This document shows positions 35,495 to 43,822 of a DNA stretch of 64,000 bases, one piece after another. Position 1 is the stretch's first letter. Every line of letters begins with the position of its first letter. This stretch comes from CBFHSF01 sp965658445 (GTDB lineage Bacteria > Bacteroidota > Bacteroidia > Flavobacteriales > Schleiferiaceae). Both the position numbers and the translations under genes were made by a program. Below the pieces are notes generated by a model. That model did not search any database. It worked only from the letters and a program-made list of their open reading frames with translations, and was not told where the DNA came from. The stretch covers positions 62,001-126,000 of the forward strand of contig CBFHSF010000007.1 of NCBI GenBank assembly GCA_965658445.1. Reading direction: 5' to 3'.

Positions 35495-36469
35495 TTATTC
35501 TACAGATTCCGCATGTGTGGCCTCGGTGGCCTCATCTGCAGTCTCCTCTGCACCCTCAGCCGGAGCGTCACCTTCTGCGGGTGTCTCTTCGGCGGAAGCC
35601 TCCTCTACCCACAGTTCTCCTTCAGGAGCTTTGGGATTGGCGGGAGTTGTTCCTTGCAAGGTCAAGATGTAACTGGCCACATCTTGCATTTGAGATGCGT
35701 TCAATTGATCTTTCCAAGCAATCATACCCTTTTCGGGCACACCGTATTTGATAGTAGTAAATACATTTTTGATGCCTCCACCGTGAATCCAGTATTCATC
35801 CGTTAAGTTGGGCCCCACAATTCCGCCACCATCTGCCAAGTGACAGGCGGCACAGTTTTGGACAAAGATCTTTTGGCCTTTCGCCAATCGACCGTCGTCC
35901 ATAATCATAGTTACCGAAGTCTCATCTACCAAGTTAGCTGCTGTAGCCAAGTAGGCTTCAACTTCCACTTCAGCTTGGGCCATTTGAGCTTCGTAACGCT
36001 CTTCTTGTCCCATACCAATTCCCAAGAATTCGAAGTAGAACATGTAACCGATAGCCCAGGCAATGGAGATGTAAAATCCGTACAACCACCAAGGCGGAAG
36101 GTTGTTGTCCAATTCCTTGATGCCATCGTATTCGTGGTCTAGCATAATTTCTGCTTCCTGCTCTACGGGTACGGCATCGGTAAGCGCCGCCATAATAGAC
36201 GATTCTTCTTCAGCTTGCGCTACCTCCGCATCGTAATTGGGATTGGTGGCGCGCAAGGTAATTTCACGAATGGTATTGAGCGATTTGTTGATGGCAAGCA
36301 GTGCCAAAATCAAAAAGGAAATGGCAATGGCCAGACCCCAAACCATGGGGTCCTCTAGAAGACCCTTCCAGTATTCATAGGAAGCGTTCTCAGATTGACC
36401 AAATACAGGGGTGCCAAAGGCAGAAAAAATCGCTAGAATTCTGAGTGCATTTTTGGAGGGTCGTATCAT
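35495..36469 (-). CDS. ccoP: cbb3-type cytochrome c oxidase subunit CcoP, single-heme form
   Basis: A 324-residue protein. An N-terminal hydrophobic segment resembling a signal peptide (NALRILAIFSAFGTPVFG) is followed by membrane helices at about 34-58 and 130-150 (PPWWLYGFYISIAWAIGYMFYF), the CcoP hallmark. Only one heme site is present, CAACHLADGGGIVGPNL, where proteobacterial CcoP has two. The C-terminus is a long Glu/Ala-rich acidic tail. Its start overlaps the ccoQ stop by 4 bp. It passes electrons to CcoO/CcoN. Confidence 0.94.
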   Translation of the reverse strand: MIRPSKNALRILAIFSAFGTPVFGQSENASYEYWKGLLEDPMVWGLAIAISFLILALLAINKSLNTIREITLRATNPNYDAEVAQAEEESSIMAALTDAVPVEQEAEIMLDHEYDGIKELDNNLPPWWLYGFYISIAWAIGYMFYFEFLGIGMGQEERYEAQMAQAEVEVEAYLATAANLVDETSVTMIMDDGRLAKGQKIFVQNCAACHLADGGGIVGPNLTDEYWIHGGGIKNVFTTIKYGVPEKGMIAWKDQLNASQMQDVASYILTLQGTTPANPKAPEGELWVEEASAEETPAEGDAPAEGAEETADEATEATHAESVE

Positions 36470-36651
36470 TTTGAATTCGGTTTATCACCCTCGAGAGGGA
36501 GGTTAGACACTTCTTCTATATACTTTTTGTCCTTTCTGACAACGAAATAAGTTACCAGCAGAAAGAAGATAAAAAAGATGAGGAAGGAAAGGATGGGGTA
36601 GATCGCTACCCCGTCCATGGCTTCCATTGGATTTTTGAGAAATTTCATCAT
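36466..36651 (-). CDS. ccoQ: cbb3 oxidase small subunit CcoQ-like
   Basis: The 61-residue protein has one membrane helix (YPILSFLIFFIFFLLVTYFVV) followed by a charged tail RKDKKYIEEVSNLPLEGD, the layout of CcoQ/FixQ. Position between ccoNO and ccoP (3 bp after the former, overlapping the latter) supports the call. Confidence 0.88.
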   Translation of the reverse strand: MMKFLKNPMEAMDGVAIYPILSFLIFFIFFLLVTYFVVRKDKKYIEEVSNLPLEGDKPNSK

Positions 36652-36654
36652 GGC

Positions 36655-38805
36655 CTAGTTGTTTTCTGCTAAGGTTTTTGATTTCTTAATATCGGTACCC
36701 AAACGCTGTAGGTAGGCAATCAATGCCACGATTTCCTCATTGGCTTGTACGTCAATGTTGGGGTCTTTGTTGAGCTCTTCGGCAATCATATCGGCTTGAC
36801 CGTTGAGTTCAGTTTCCCAATTGGCGATGTATTCATCTGAGTAAGGAACCCCAAGGCGTTGCATGGCTTCCAACTTAGATTGAGTCAGTGAAGTGTTGAG
36901 CGATCCGTCATTTCCGTCTACGCTAAACATCCACTGGTATCTAGGCATAATAGATCCTGGAGACATTGAAGTCGGATCCCACATGTGGTTGTAGTGCCAA
37001 GAGTGTGGGTACTTTCCACCGACGCGGTGAAGGTCTGGACCCGTTCTCTTAGAACCCCACAAGAAGGGATATTCATATACGTATTCTCCTGCTTTGGAGT
37101 ACTCTCCGTATCGAGCCGTTTCCGAACGGAAAGGCCTTACCATTTGAGAGTGACAGGCGTTACAACCTTCGCGAATGTAAAGGTCACGTCCTTCAATTTC
37201 CAGAGCGGTGTACGGTCTAACACTGTCAATTTTTGGAATGTTAGAATCCACAGTAATGGTTGGAATGATTTCGATAATACCACCAATCAATACCACAACG
37301 GTAGACCAAATCACCAAGCGAATAGGCTTTCTTTCAATTCCTCTGTGCCAGTGCTCGCCTTTGTGCTCTTTGTACTCTTTCTTAAGAGGAGCGGCTTCTG
37401 CACCTTCGTTGGCAACAAATTTACCAGAGGCAACGGTTTTCACTACGTTCACAATCAAGAGAATCATTCCAATGAGGTAGAGGAGACCACCAATTCCGCG
37501 CAAGGCATAGAGTGGGATCAATTGCGTTACCGTCTCTAGGAAGTTACCGTATACCAAGGTTCCGTCAGGGTTGAATTGCTTCCACATTTCTCCCTGAGTA
37601 AATCCAGCGATGTACATGGGGATGGCCCAGAACAAGATTCCCAAAGTTCCAATCCAGAAGTGGGCATTGGCCAACTTTTCTGAGAACAGAGAAGTCTTGT
37701 ACATACGAGGAATCATCCAGTAAATAATACCGAAGGCCATAAATCCGTTCCAGCCCAATGTTCCAATGTGAACGTGTGCAGGAATCCAATCGGTAAAGTG
37801 AGCTAAGGCGTTTACTGATTTTACCGATAGCATTGGACCTTCAAAGGTGGCCATACCGTAACCGGTAAGGGCAACCACAAAGAATTTAAGTACGGCGCTA
37901 TCGCGAACTCTATCCCACGCACCGCGCAAAGTCAACAATCCGTTGATCATACCACCCCAAGACGGAGCAATCAACATAATGGAGAATACGGTTCCCAAAC
38001 TCTGAGCCCAATCGGGAAGAGCAGAGTACAGAAGGTGGTGAGGTCCAGCCCAGATGTAGATAAAAATCAAGGCCCAGAAGTGAACGATAGATAGTCTATA
38101 GGAGTATACCGGTCTGTTGGCCGCTTTGGGAACAAAGTAGTACATCAATCCCAAAACCGGAGTGGTTAGGAAGAAGGCCACGGCGTTGTGTCCATACCAC
38201 CACTGTACCAAGGCATCTTGAACTCCAGAGAAAATGGAGTAGGACTTAAAGGCACTTACCGGGAGTTCCAAGTTATTTACGATGTGAAGAACTGCAACCG
38301 TTACCCAGGTCGCAAGGTAGAACCATATGGCTACGTAGAGGTGTCTCTCTCGGCGCTTGAGGATGGTCCAGATCATGTTGATACCAAAGATTACCCAAAC
38401 AAGAGTAATCAAGATATCGATTGGCCACTCCAATTCTGCGTACTCCTTAGAAGAAGTAATACCCAGAGGCAAACTAATGGCTGCGAGAACAATTACCAGC
38501 TGCCAACCCCAGAAGTGAAGGGAGCTCAGTAAATCACTGGCCAGTCGGGTTTTGAGAAGTCGCTGTAGCGAATAGTAAATTCCCGCAAACAGCGAGTTGC
38601 CGACGAAGGCGAAAATCGCGGCATTGGTGTGGAGCGCTCTAAGGCGTCCGAAGGTCAACCACGAGGTGTCCAAATTCAGGTCGGGGAATACGAGCTGAAA
38701 GGCAATTGTAATACCTACCAAAAAGGCCACGACACCATAGATGATCGTGGCAATGATAAAGTTCCTTACAATTTTGTTGTCATAATAAAACTTGTCCAGT
38801 TCCAT
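36655..38805 (-). CDS. ccoNO: cbb3-type cytochrome c oxidase, fused subunits I and II (CcoNO)
   Basis: A 716-residue fusion. Residues about 1-470 are the 12-helix catalytic CcoN, with heme and CuB ligands in LHTNAAIFAF, WWYGHNAVAFFLT, AGPHHLLY and HVHIGTLGWNG. Residues about 500-710 are CcoO, with a membrane helix and one c-type heme site, CNACHSQMVRPFRSE. Such fusions are usual in Bacteroidota. The enzyme has high oxygen affinity and serves low-oxygen respiration. ccoS lies 19 bp upstream and ccoQ 3 bp downstream. Confidence 0.97.
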   Translation of the reverse strand: MELDKFYYDNKIVRNFIIATIIYGVVAFLVGITIAFQLVFPDLNLDTSWLTFGRLRALHTNAAIFAFVGNSLFAGIYYSLQRLLKTRLASDLLSSLHFWGWQLVIVLAAISLPLGITSSKEYAELEWPIDILITLVWVIFGINMIWTILKRRERHLYVAIWFYLATWVTVAVLHIVNNLELPVSAFKSYSIFSGVQDALVQWWYGHNAVAFFLTTPVLGLMYYFVPKAANRPVYSYRLSIVHFWALIFIYIWAGPHHLLYSALPDWAQSLGTVFSIMLIAPSWGGMINGLLTLRGAWDRVRDSAVLKFFVVALTGYGMATFEGPMLSVKSVNALAHFTDWIPAHVHIGTLGWNGFMAFGIIYWMIPRMYKTSLFSEKLANAHFWIGTLGILFWAIPMYIAGFTQGEMWKQFNPDGTLVYGNFLETVTQLIPLYALRGIGGLLYLIGMILLIVNVVKTVASGKFVANEGAEAAPLKKEYKEHKGEHWHRGIERKPIRLVIWSTVVVLIGGIIEIIPTITVDSNIPKIDSVRPYTALEIEGRDLYIREGCNACHSQMVRPFRSETARYGEYSKAGEYVYEYPFLWGSKRTGPDLHRVGGKYPHSWHYNHMWDPTSMSPGSIMPRYQWMFSVDGNDGSLNTSLTQSKLEAMQRLGVPYSDEYIANWETELNGQADMIAEELNKDPNIDVQANEEIVALIAYLQRLGTDIKKSKTLAENN

Positions 38806-38824
38806 ACAGTAGCAAATTGATCGA

Positions 38825-38986
38825 TTATTTTTCCTTTTTACTTGTTACTTCGTCGTCAAACAACATCCTTATGGATGGGGTAACATCGTCGTCATACTGA
38901 CCGTCTTTAACTGACCAGAAGAAGGCTCTTAGAAAGATAAGAGCGACTAGAAGGCTAATGCCGATAAGTAAATAGATGACTTCCAT
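38825..38986 (-). CDS. ccoS: cbb3-type oxidase assembly protein CcoS
   Basis: A 53-residue protein from the ATG at 38986 (MEVIYLLIGISLLVALIFL); the earlier ATG at 39019 adds 11 residues not typical of the family. One membrane helix is followed by FFWSVKDGQYDDDVTP, the CcoS hallmark FxWAxxxGQFDD. It is first in the cco run. The copper ATPase gene ccoI, usually just upstream, is absent. Confidence 0.9.
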   Translation of the reverse strand: MEVIYLLIGISLLVALIFLRAFFWSVKDGQYDDDVTPSIRMLFDDEVTSKKEK

Positions 38987-39007
38987 GCGATGTATTGTTC
39001 TACAATG

Positions 39008-39050
39008 CAGAGGTACCACTTAAAAGTAATGTGCTAAATGATATTTATCA
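39008..39050 (-). promoter_or_regulatory. Candidate FNR-type site and promoter of the cco operon
   Basis: TGAT-ATTT-ATCA (39039-39050) has the core of the FNR/CRP-family consensus TTGATnnnnATCAA. On the minus strand its centre is 29.5 bp before the first base of TACCTCTG (39015-39008), one mismatch from TAnnTTTG, so the site would lie near -41. The ccoS ATG is 21 bp further on. Low-oxygen activation is the expected outcome. Confidence 0.55.
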
Positions 39051-39212
39051 TGCTTTGGAACTTTGGGGGAAACGTTCAATAGGCTTGATGGAAAAGACTG
39101 ATTGTAGTAGTGTTTATTAGTGTTTGATTGAAGTATTGGTTTTTCATCGAAAATTTACAAAATATTTTCCAATGCATTCATAATGAGTCTACTCTAAATC
39201 CAATAAAAAAAG

Positions 39213-39242
39213 TTGTTTAAACATTAATTTTTCCGAAATTTG
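39213..39242 (+). promoter_or_regulatory. Promoter of the marR gene
   Basis: TTG (39213-39215), a 19-bp spacer and GAAATTTG (39235-39242) fit the Bacteroidota -33/-7 pattern with one mismatch. The expected transcription start is near 39248, about 18 bp before the ATG. Confidence 0.5.
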
Positions 39243-39265
39243 CAGTGTCACTATAATTCGACCGC

Positions 39266-39715
39266 ATGAACATTCAAGAAGCCATTAAGCAATCTTCCTT
39301 TGTAAGTGAATATCAAAAAGCCATGATCAATATTCTCTTTACTCAAAGTTGGCTAAAGGAGAAAATTGGAGATCAGCTCAAGCCCTATGATATCACAATG
39401 CAGCAGTACAACGTACTCCGCATTCTCAACGGTCAGTACCCAAAGGGAATTACCACCTCAGACATTCGCTCTCGAATGATTGATAAAATGTCAGACGCCA
39501 GTCGTTTGGTGGATCGTTTGGAGCGCATGAATTTGGTGGAGAAAAAGAAGAATGTGGACGATCGTCGATTGGTGGTGGTTACCCTTACGGAGAAGGGAAT
39601 GAAGTTGGTGGACATTATCAGAGATAAGGATGATTCCAATACCACTTTGATGTCAAAACTTACCGAGGAGGAGGCAAAGACCCTTAACGATCTATTGGAC
39701 AAGATTCGTTCATAG
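39266..39715 (+). CDS. MarR-family transcriptional regulator
   Basis: The 149-residue dimeric winged-helix regulator contains ITMQQYNVLRILNG, the recognition helix in MSDASRLVDRLERMNLVEKK and the wing DDRRLVVVTLTEKG. It is divergent from ccoS and convergent with the cation efflux gene. Its target and ligand are unknown. Self-regulation from its own upstream region is plausible but no clear palindrome was chosen. Confidence 0.94.
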   Translation: MNIQEAIKQSSFVSEYQKAMINILFTQSWLKEKIGDQLKPYDITMQQYNVLRILNGQYPKGITTSDIRSRMIDKMSDASRLVDRLERMNLVEKKKNVDDRRLVVVTLTEKGMKLVDIIRDKDDSNTTLMSKLTEEEAKTLNDLLDKIRS

Positions 39716-39795
39716 GATGGTTCACAGAGCGTGACTTTCGACACGCATATAAGTGTGCAAAAGGGTCGATTTTAAGGAGCTAGGTAATATCTTTT

Positions 39796-40779
39796 TTAAG
39801 AATCGAGCTTATGCCTCTTGTTGGGCAAAACAGTCTCTAAGTTCCATTCCACCAACTTTTCAAAGGGATGTGATCGGTGGGGGCAATCGATTTGACAGAG
39901 GGAGCAACTCGAAGGTTTGCACGGATCCGCGTGAAAGAACATTTCTACCTCCGTAGTGGCATTTTCTGAAATCGTTGCGCTGAGCTTTTCCAATACGTCA
40001 TGTGACTTTTCCAATTCCCAGTAATAGGGGAGTGTAATGTGTGCGTCCAGATGAACGTCACGTCCGTACTTTACCATTCTAAAATTGTGAATATCTATCC
40101 ATTCTGTTTGTCTGTGAGACTCTAGGGTCGAAATGATTTTTTCCACATCGTCAAAAGACGTCTCGTCCATAATTCCTGACATGTTTTTTCTCACCACCTT
40201 AATTCCCGTATAGGCAATAAAGGCTCCAAAGAGGAAGGCAATGACATTGTCTAGCCAGGGTGCATCTGTCCAATACAAAACCATAAGTCCCAACACTAAG
40301 GCAGCGGAAGAATAGCCGTCGGTTTTTAAGTGAGCCCCGCCGGAAATCAGAATTTGAGAGTCCTTCATTTTCCCTCTTCTCTCCAACTGCCATCCCATGA
40401 AATAATTGATAGCTCCCGCCACTACGGTTAGGATTATTCCTACATTTAAATTTTCTAAATCGTTGGGGTAGAATAGGTTGTAAATTGACTTTACCACCAT
40501 AATTAGACCTGCTGCAGAAATCAGTATGCCTTCTATGGACCCAGAAACGAACTCGATTTTGCCGTGACCGTAAGGGTGATTGAGGTCTTTGGGTTTGGAA
40601 GCGAGATGTAGAGCGTAAAGGGCAAATCCTCCCGCCAAAATGTTGATTACGGACTCCAATGCATCCGTTAAAATGGCATTGGATTGGGTTGCTACGAAGG
40701 CATATCCCTTCACCACCATAAGGACCACTCCCAAGAGCAAGACCCGGCGCTGAAGAAATATGTCTTCCCTAAAACTCAT
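39796..40779 (-). CDS. Cation diffusion facilitator family transporter
   Basis: The 327-residue protein has six membrane helices. The metal-site residues appear in NAILTDALESVINI and in GGAHLKTDGYSSAALVLG (HxxxD). A cytoplasmic domain starts near residue 210. The last part holds a Cys cluster, DPCKPSSCSLCQIDCPHR, that could bind metal. It exports divalent cations such as zinc, iron or manganese in exchange for protons. Which metal cannot be told. Confidence 0.92.
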   Translation of the reverse strand: MSFREDIFLQRRVLLLGVVLMVVKGYAFVATQSNAILTDALESVINILAGGFALYALHLASKPKDLNHPYGHGKIEFVSGSIEGILISAAGLIMVVKSIYNLFYPNDLENLNVGIILTVVAGAINYFMGWQLERRGKMKDSQILISGGAHLKTDGYSSAALVLGLMVLYWTDAPWLDNVIAFLFGAFIAYTGIKVVRKNMSGIMDETSFDDVEKIISTLESHRQTEWIDIHNFRMVKYGRDVHLDAHITLPYYWELEKSHDVLEKLSATISENATTEVEMFFHADPCKPSSCSLCQIDCPHRSHPFEKLVEWNLETVLPNKRHKLDS

Positions 40780-40835
40780 GACTTAAAGATAGTAGGTTCT
40801 ATCTTAAATTGCGAATCACAAATGCTCTGTTGCGA

Positions 40836-40874
40836 GGAATGAGTTTTACCCATGAGCTTTACGTATGAGTTTTA
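40836..40874 (-). repeat. Three 13-bp tandem repeats after the pgi stop
   Basis: Three contiguous 13-bp units, sense forms TAAAACTCATACG, TAAAGCTCATGGG and TAAAACTCATTCC, start one base past the pgi stop codon. Confidence 0.8.
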
Positions 40875-40875
40875 G

Positions 40876-42531
40876 TCACGATTTCTTTGCGTGGAAAAAG
40901 GACAGCATTCTCTGCGTAGACGCATCCATGGCGCCGGCGTCGCCGCTCTTTTCCAACAGGGGAATTAAGTCTTTGGCCATGGCCTTACCCAATTCTACGC
41001 CCCATTGATCAAAGGAAAACACATTCCATAGAACCCCTTGTACAAAGACTTTGTGCTCGTACAAGGCGATGAGTTGCCCCATGGCAAAGGAGTCTATTTT
41101 TGTAAAGAAGAGTTGTGTCGTTGGGCGGTTTCCATCAAAAATCTTGAAGGGTGTAAGCGCATTTCTATCCTCCTCTGAGAGATTTTGAAGTTCCGCTTCT
41201 ACTTGCTCCTTGCTTTTTCCCAAGGCCAAAGCCCTGGACTGAGCCATGTAGTTGGCCATGAGTTTTATGTGGTGGTCACCGACGTTGGTTTCTGGATTAA
41301 CGGCAGAAATCAAATCCACGGGAATGATATCCGTTCCTTGATGTAAGGCCTGGAAATAGGCGTGTTGTCCGTTGGTTCCCGAACTTCCCCAAATCACAGG
41401 ACAGGTTGCATAGTCAACGGGGTTCCCATTTCTGTCAATGGACTTTCCGTTGGACTCCATTTCCAATTGTTGAAGGAAGTCCACAAATAAATTGAGTCTT
41501 TCGTCGTAGGGAATGATGGCTTGAGAAGACGTATTCCAAAAATTCCTATACCAAACGCCCAACAATCCTTGAATTACCGGAAGGTTCTTCTCTAGTGGTG
41601 CCGAGTAAAAATGCTCGTCCATAGCGGCGGCTCCCTTTAAGAATTCTCTAAAGGCGGGCATTCCCAATCCCACGGCAAGGCTTGTTCCCACGGCGCTCCA
41701 CACACTGAATCTTCCGCCGACCCAATTCCAAAATCCAAAGATGTTTTGTGGGGGAATTCCAAATTCTCCACAAGCGGGAATATTGGTAGATACCGCGGCA
41801 AAGTGCTTGGCAATGGACTCTTGGTTTCCACCCTTGGACAAGAACCAATCCTTAGCCGTATTTGCGTTGGTAAGCGTTTCTTGTGTTGTAAACGTTTTGG
41901 AACAAACAATAAAAAGAGTGGTCTCTTGATCGCAATGATCCAAGGTGCGAGCGATGTCCACACCGTCCACATTCGCTACGTACAAAACCTCAAGAGGTTG
42001 AGCTTCTTGAGATTTTAACGCTTCGTACACCATGCGAGGACCTAAGTCGGAACCTCCAATACCGATATTGACCACCGTCGTTATGCGCTTACCTGTATGA
42101 CCTTTCCAGTCACCGGAACGAAGCTGATTGGAAAATTCTTCAATGGCCGAAAGTACTTTTTCAATGTCTTCCAATCCCTCTATGGGATTGTTATCTGTAG
42201 ACTTCGCCCGAGAGGCGTCACGCAAAGCAGTGTGCAAGACAGAGCGTCCTTCGGTCTCATTGATTTTTTCTCCTCGATAAAAAGCATCTCTCCAACCCTC
42301 TAGATCCATTTCCTTTGCCAATGAAACAAGTGCGTCAAAGGCCGGTTTGTCCAATAGGTTTTTCGAAATATCAAATAAATAATTGTCTGCCTCAACAAAT
42401 GCCCAGTCTTCGCGTTGTTCCTCTTGAAGAAGGGTGTGTAAAGAAGTGTTTGTAAGGCGATTACGATGTTTTGATAATTCTTTCCACGCTTCGGTGGTAA
42501 CAGGAGATGTCTTTTTGAGATTTAATATCAT
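40876..42531 (-). CDS. pgi: Glucose-6-phosphate isomerase
   Basis: The 551-residue cytoplasmic enzyme interconverts glucose 6-phosphate and fructose 6-phosphate. Family signatures are present: NIGIGGSDLGPRMV, FGFWNWVGGRFSVWSAVG, and near the C-terminus GQLIALYEHKVFVQG and FDQWGVELGK. Length matches the E. coli/animal type. It is monocistronic, divergent from the desaturase gene. Confidence 0.97.
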   Translation of the reverse strand: MILNLKKTSPVTTEAWKELSKHRNRLTNTSLHTLLQEEQREDWAFVEADNYLFDISKNLLDKPAFDALVSLAKEMDLEGWRDAFYRGEKINETEGRSVLHTALRDASRAKSTDNNPIEGLEDIEKVLSAIEEFSNQLRSGDWKGHTGKRITTVVNIGIGGSDLGPRMVYEALKSQEAQPLEVLYVANVDGVDIARTLDHCDQETTLFIVCSKTFTTQETLTNANTAKDWFLSKGGNQESIAKHFAAVSTNIPACGEFGIPPQNIFGFWNWVGGRFSVWSAVGTSLAVGLGMPAFREFLKGAAAMDEHFYSAPLEKNLPVIQGLLGVWYRNFWNTSSQAIIPYDERLNLFVDFLQQLEMESNGKSIDRNGNPVDYATCPVIWGSSGTNGQHAYFQALHQGTDIIPVDLISAVNPETNVGDHHIKLMANYMAQSRALALGKSKEQVEAELQNLSEEDRNALTPFKIFDGNRPTTQLFFTKIDSFAMGQLIALYEHKVFVQGVLWNVFSFDQWGVELGKAMAKDLIPLLEKSGDAGAMDASTQRMLSFFHAKKS

Positions 42532-42549
42532 TTAGCCGCTCTTTTGTTT

Positions 42550-42557
42550 TATTTTTG
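42550..42557 (+). promoter_or_regulatory. -7 box before the desaturase gene
   Basis: TATTTTTG is a perfect match to TAnnTTTG, 21 bp before the ATG at 42579. No good -33 element was seen. Confidence 0.45.
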
Positions 42558-42578
42558 CCAATCGTAAAGATCATAAAA

Positions 42579-43658
42579 ATGATAGACAACACAGCTAGCT
42601 CAAGAGATTTTCAGAAAAATCTTAGCAAAAAAATAAAATCCTACCTAGACCAGCACAATGGAGGGAAGGCAGACGGCCGCTACTACTTCAAAGCAGCCGT
42701 TATGGGACTCATGTATTGGGGACCGTTCTTTACCATGTTGTTTGTGGATTTGGGGTCTTTTACATGGGCGTTTTTCGCCATGTGGATTATCATGGGATTG
42801 GGAATGGCCGGAATTGGAATGAACGTAATGCACGACGCCAACCACGGATCGGTTTCCAAATATGAATTTGTAAATAAACTCTTTGGTGCGAGTCTTTACT
42901 TGTGTTGTGGAAACGTGTTCAACTGGAAAGTTCAGCACAACTACCTCCACCACCAGTACACGAACATCGATGGTTTGGATGACGACATCGACAGTGGAGG
43001 CCTTATCCGCTTGCACCCCGAACAAGAGTATAAGAAACACCAGAAGTACCAGCACATCTACGGTCCCTTCCTCTACGGATTGTTGACCATCAACTGGGTA
43101 TTCGCCAAAGAATTCCGTCAGTTGGTCTCTTACAGAAAAAGAGGTCTTACTCAGAAGTTCTCTAAGGGTGGTTTCTGGCAAGAAATCCTTCTCTTGTCTG
43201 CCATGAAGTTGGTTTACTTTGCCATCTTTATTTTGACTCCCGTTCTATTGGGTTACAACTTTTGGGCGGTATTCCTCGGATTCCTAGCGATGCACTTCTT
43301 GTGTGGATTTATCTTGAGCTGGGTATTCCAATTGGCTCACATCATGCCCGACGTTGAGCACCCAGAAATGCCAGAGAAGGTAGTTGCTGGAGATTGGATT
43401 CACCAACTCAAAACCACAGCCAACTTTAAGTTGCCTGCCATCTTTAGACATTATGTAGGTGGATTGGACTACCAGGTAGAACACCACATCTTCCCTTGGA
43501 TCAACCACGTTCACTACCCAGCCCTTTCTAAAATTGTAAAGGAAACCGCTAGAGAAATGAACGTTCCTTACGTAGAATACGAATCACTCAAAAAGGCCTT
43601 GGTATCCCACATGGATTACCTCAAGGCAATGGCTAAGCCCACTCCTGCAGTGAGCTAA
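42579..43658 (+). CDS. Membrane fatty-acid (acyl-CoA/acyl-lipid) desaturase
   Basis: About 359 residues from the ATG at 42579; a TTG eight codons earlier is unlikely. Three His boxes bind the di-iron centre: HDANHGS, HNYLHHQYTN and QVEHHIFPWINHVHY. The QxxHH form of the last box is typical of front-end/DesA3-like desaturases. Four or more membrane helices surround them. It probably introduces a double bond into membrane fatty acids, which helps keep membranes fluid in the cold. Codon use leans to C-ending codons, as in the act-cox operon. A 19-bp terminator stem follows. Confidence 0.93.
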   Translation: MIDNTASSRDFQKNLSKKIKSYLDQHNGGKADGRYYFKAAVMGLMYWGPFFTMLFVDLGSFTWAFFAMWIIMGLGMAGIGMNVMHDANHGSVSKYEFVNKLFGASLYLCCGNVFNWKVQHNYLHHQYTNIDGLDDDIDSGGLIRLHPEQEYKKHQKYQHIYGPFLYGLLTINWVFAKEFRQLVSYRKRGLTQKFSKGGFWQEILLLSAMKLVYFAIFILTPVLLGYNFWAVFLGFLAMHFLCGFILSWVFQLAHIMPDVEHPEMPEKVVAGDWIHQLKTTANFKLPAIFRHYVGGLDYQVEHHIFPWINHVHYPALSKIVKETAREMNVPYVEYESLKKALVSHMDYLKAMAKPTPAVS

Positions 43659-43673
43659 TTCGGAAAACATACA

Positions 43674-43715
43674 AAACCAAAAAAGCCGAGGCAAACGCCT
43701 CGGCTTTTTTGGTTT
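43674..43715. terminator. Strong bidirectional terminator, 19-bp perfect stem
   Basis: A perfect 19-bp stem (core AAAAAAGCCGAGGC with its complement) closes on AAAC. T6 lies within the descending arm on both strands. It separates the convergent desaturase and Nfu genes. Confidence 0.92.
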
Positions 43716-43743
43716 GTGACTGGTAACTGGTAACTGGTAACTG
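43716..43743 (+). repeat. Four heptamer repeats after the desaturase terminator
   Basis: Units GTGACTG, then three times GTAACTG, are contiguous and start directly after the terminator stem. A related array in the opposite orientation lies 47 bp further on. Confidence 0.85.
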
Positions 43744-43790
43744 GATGTGATCGATACTCCAAAAAAATCAGGAGAAGGAATCACTAAAAG

Positions 43791-43818
43791 CTAGTCACTA
43801 GTTACAAGTCACTAGTCA
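43791..43818 (-). repeat. Four heptamer repeats after the Nfu stop
   Basis: Plus-strand units CTAGTCA, CTAGTTA, CAAGTCA and CTAGTCA are contiguous. On the minus strand (gene sense) they read as GTGACTA-type units and start 4 bp after the Nfu stop codon. Confidence 0.85.
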
Positions 43819-43822
43819 CCAT

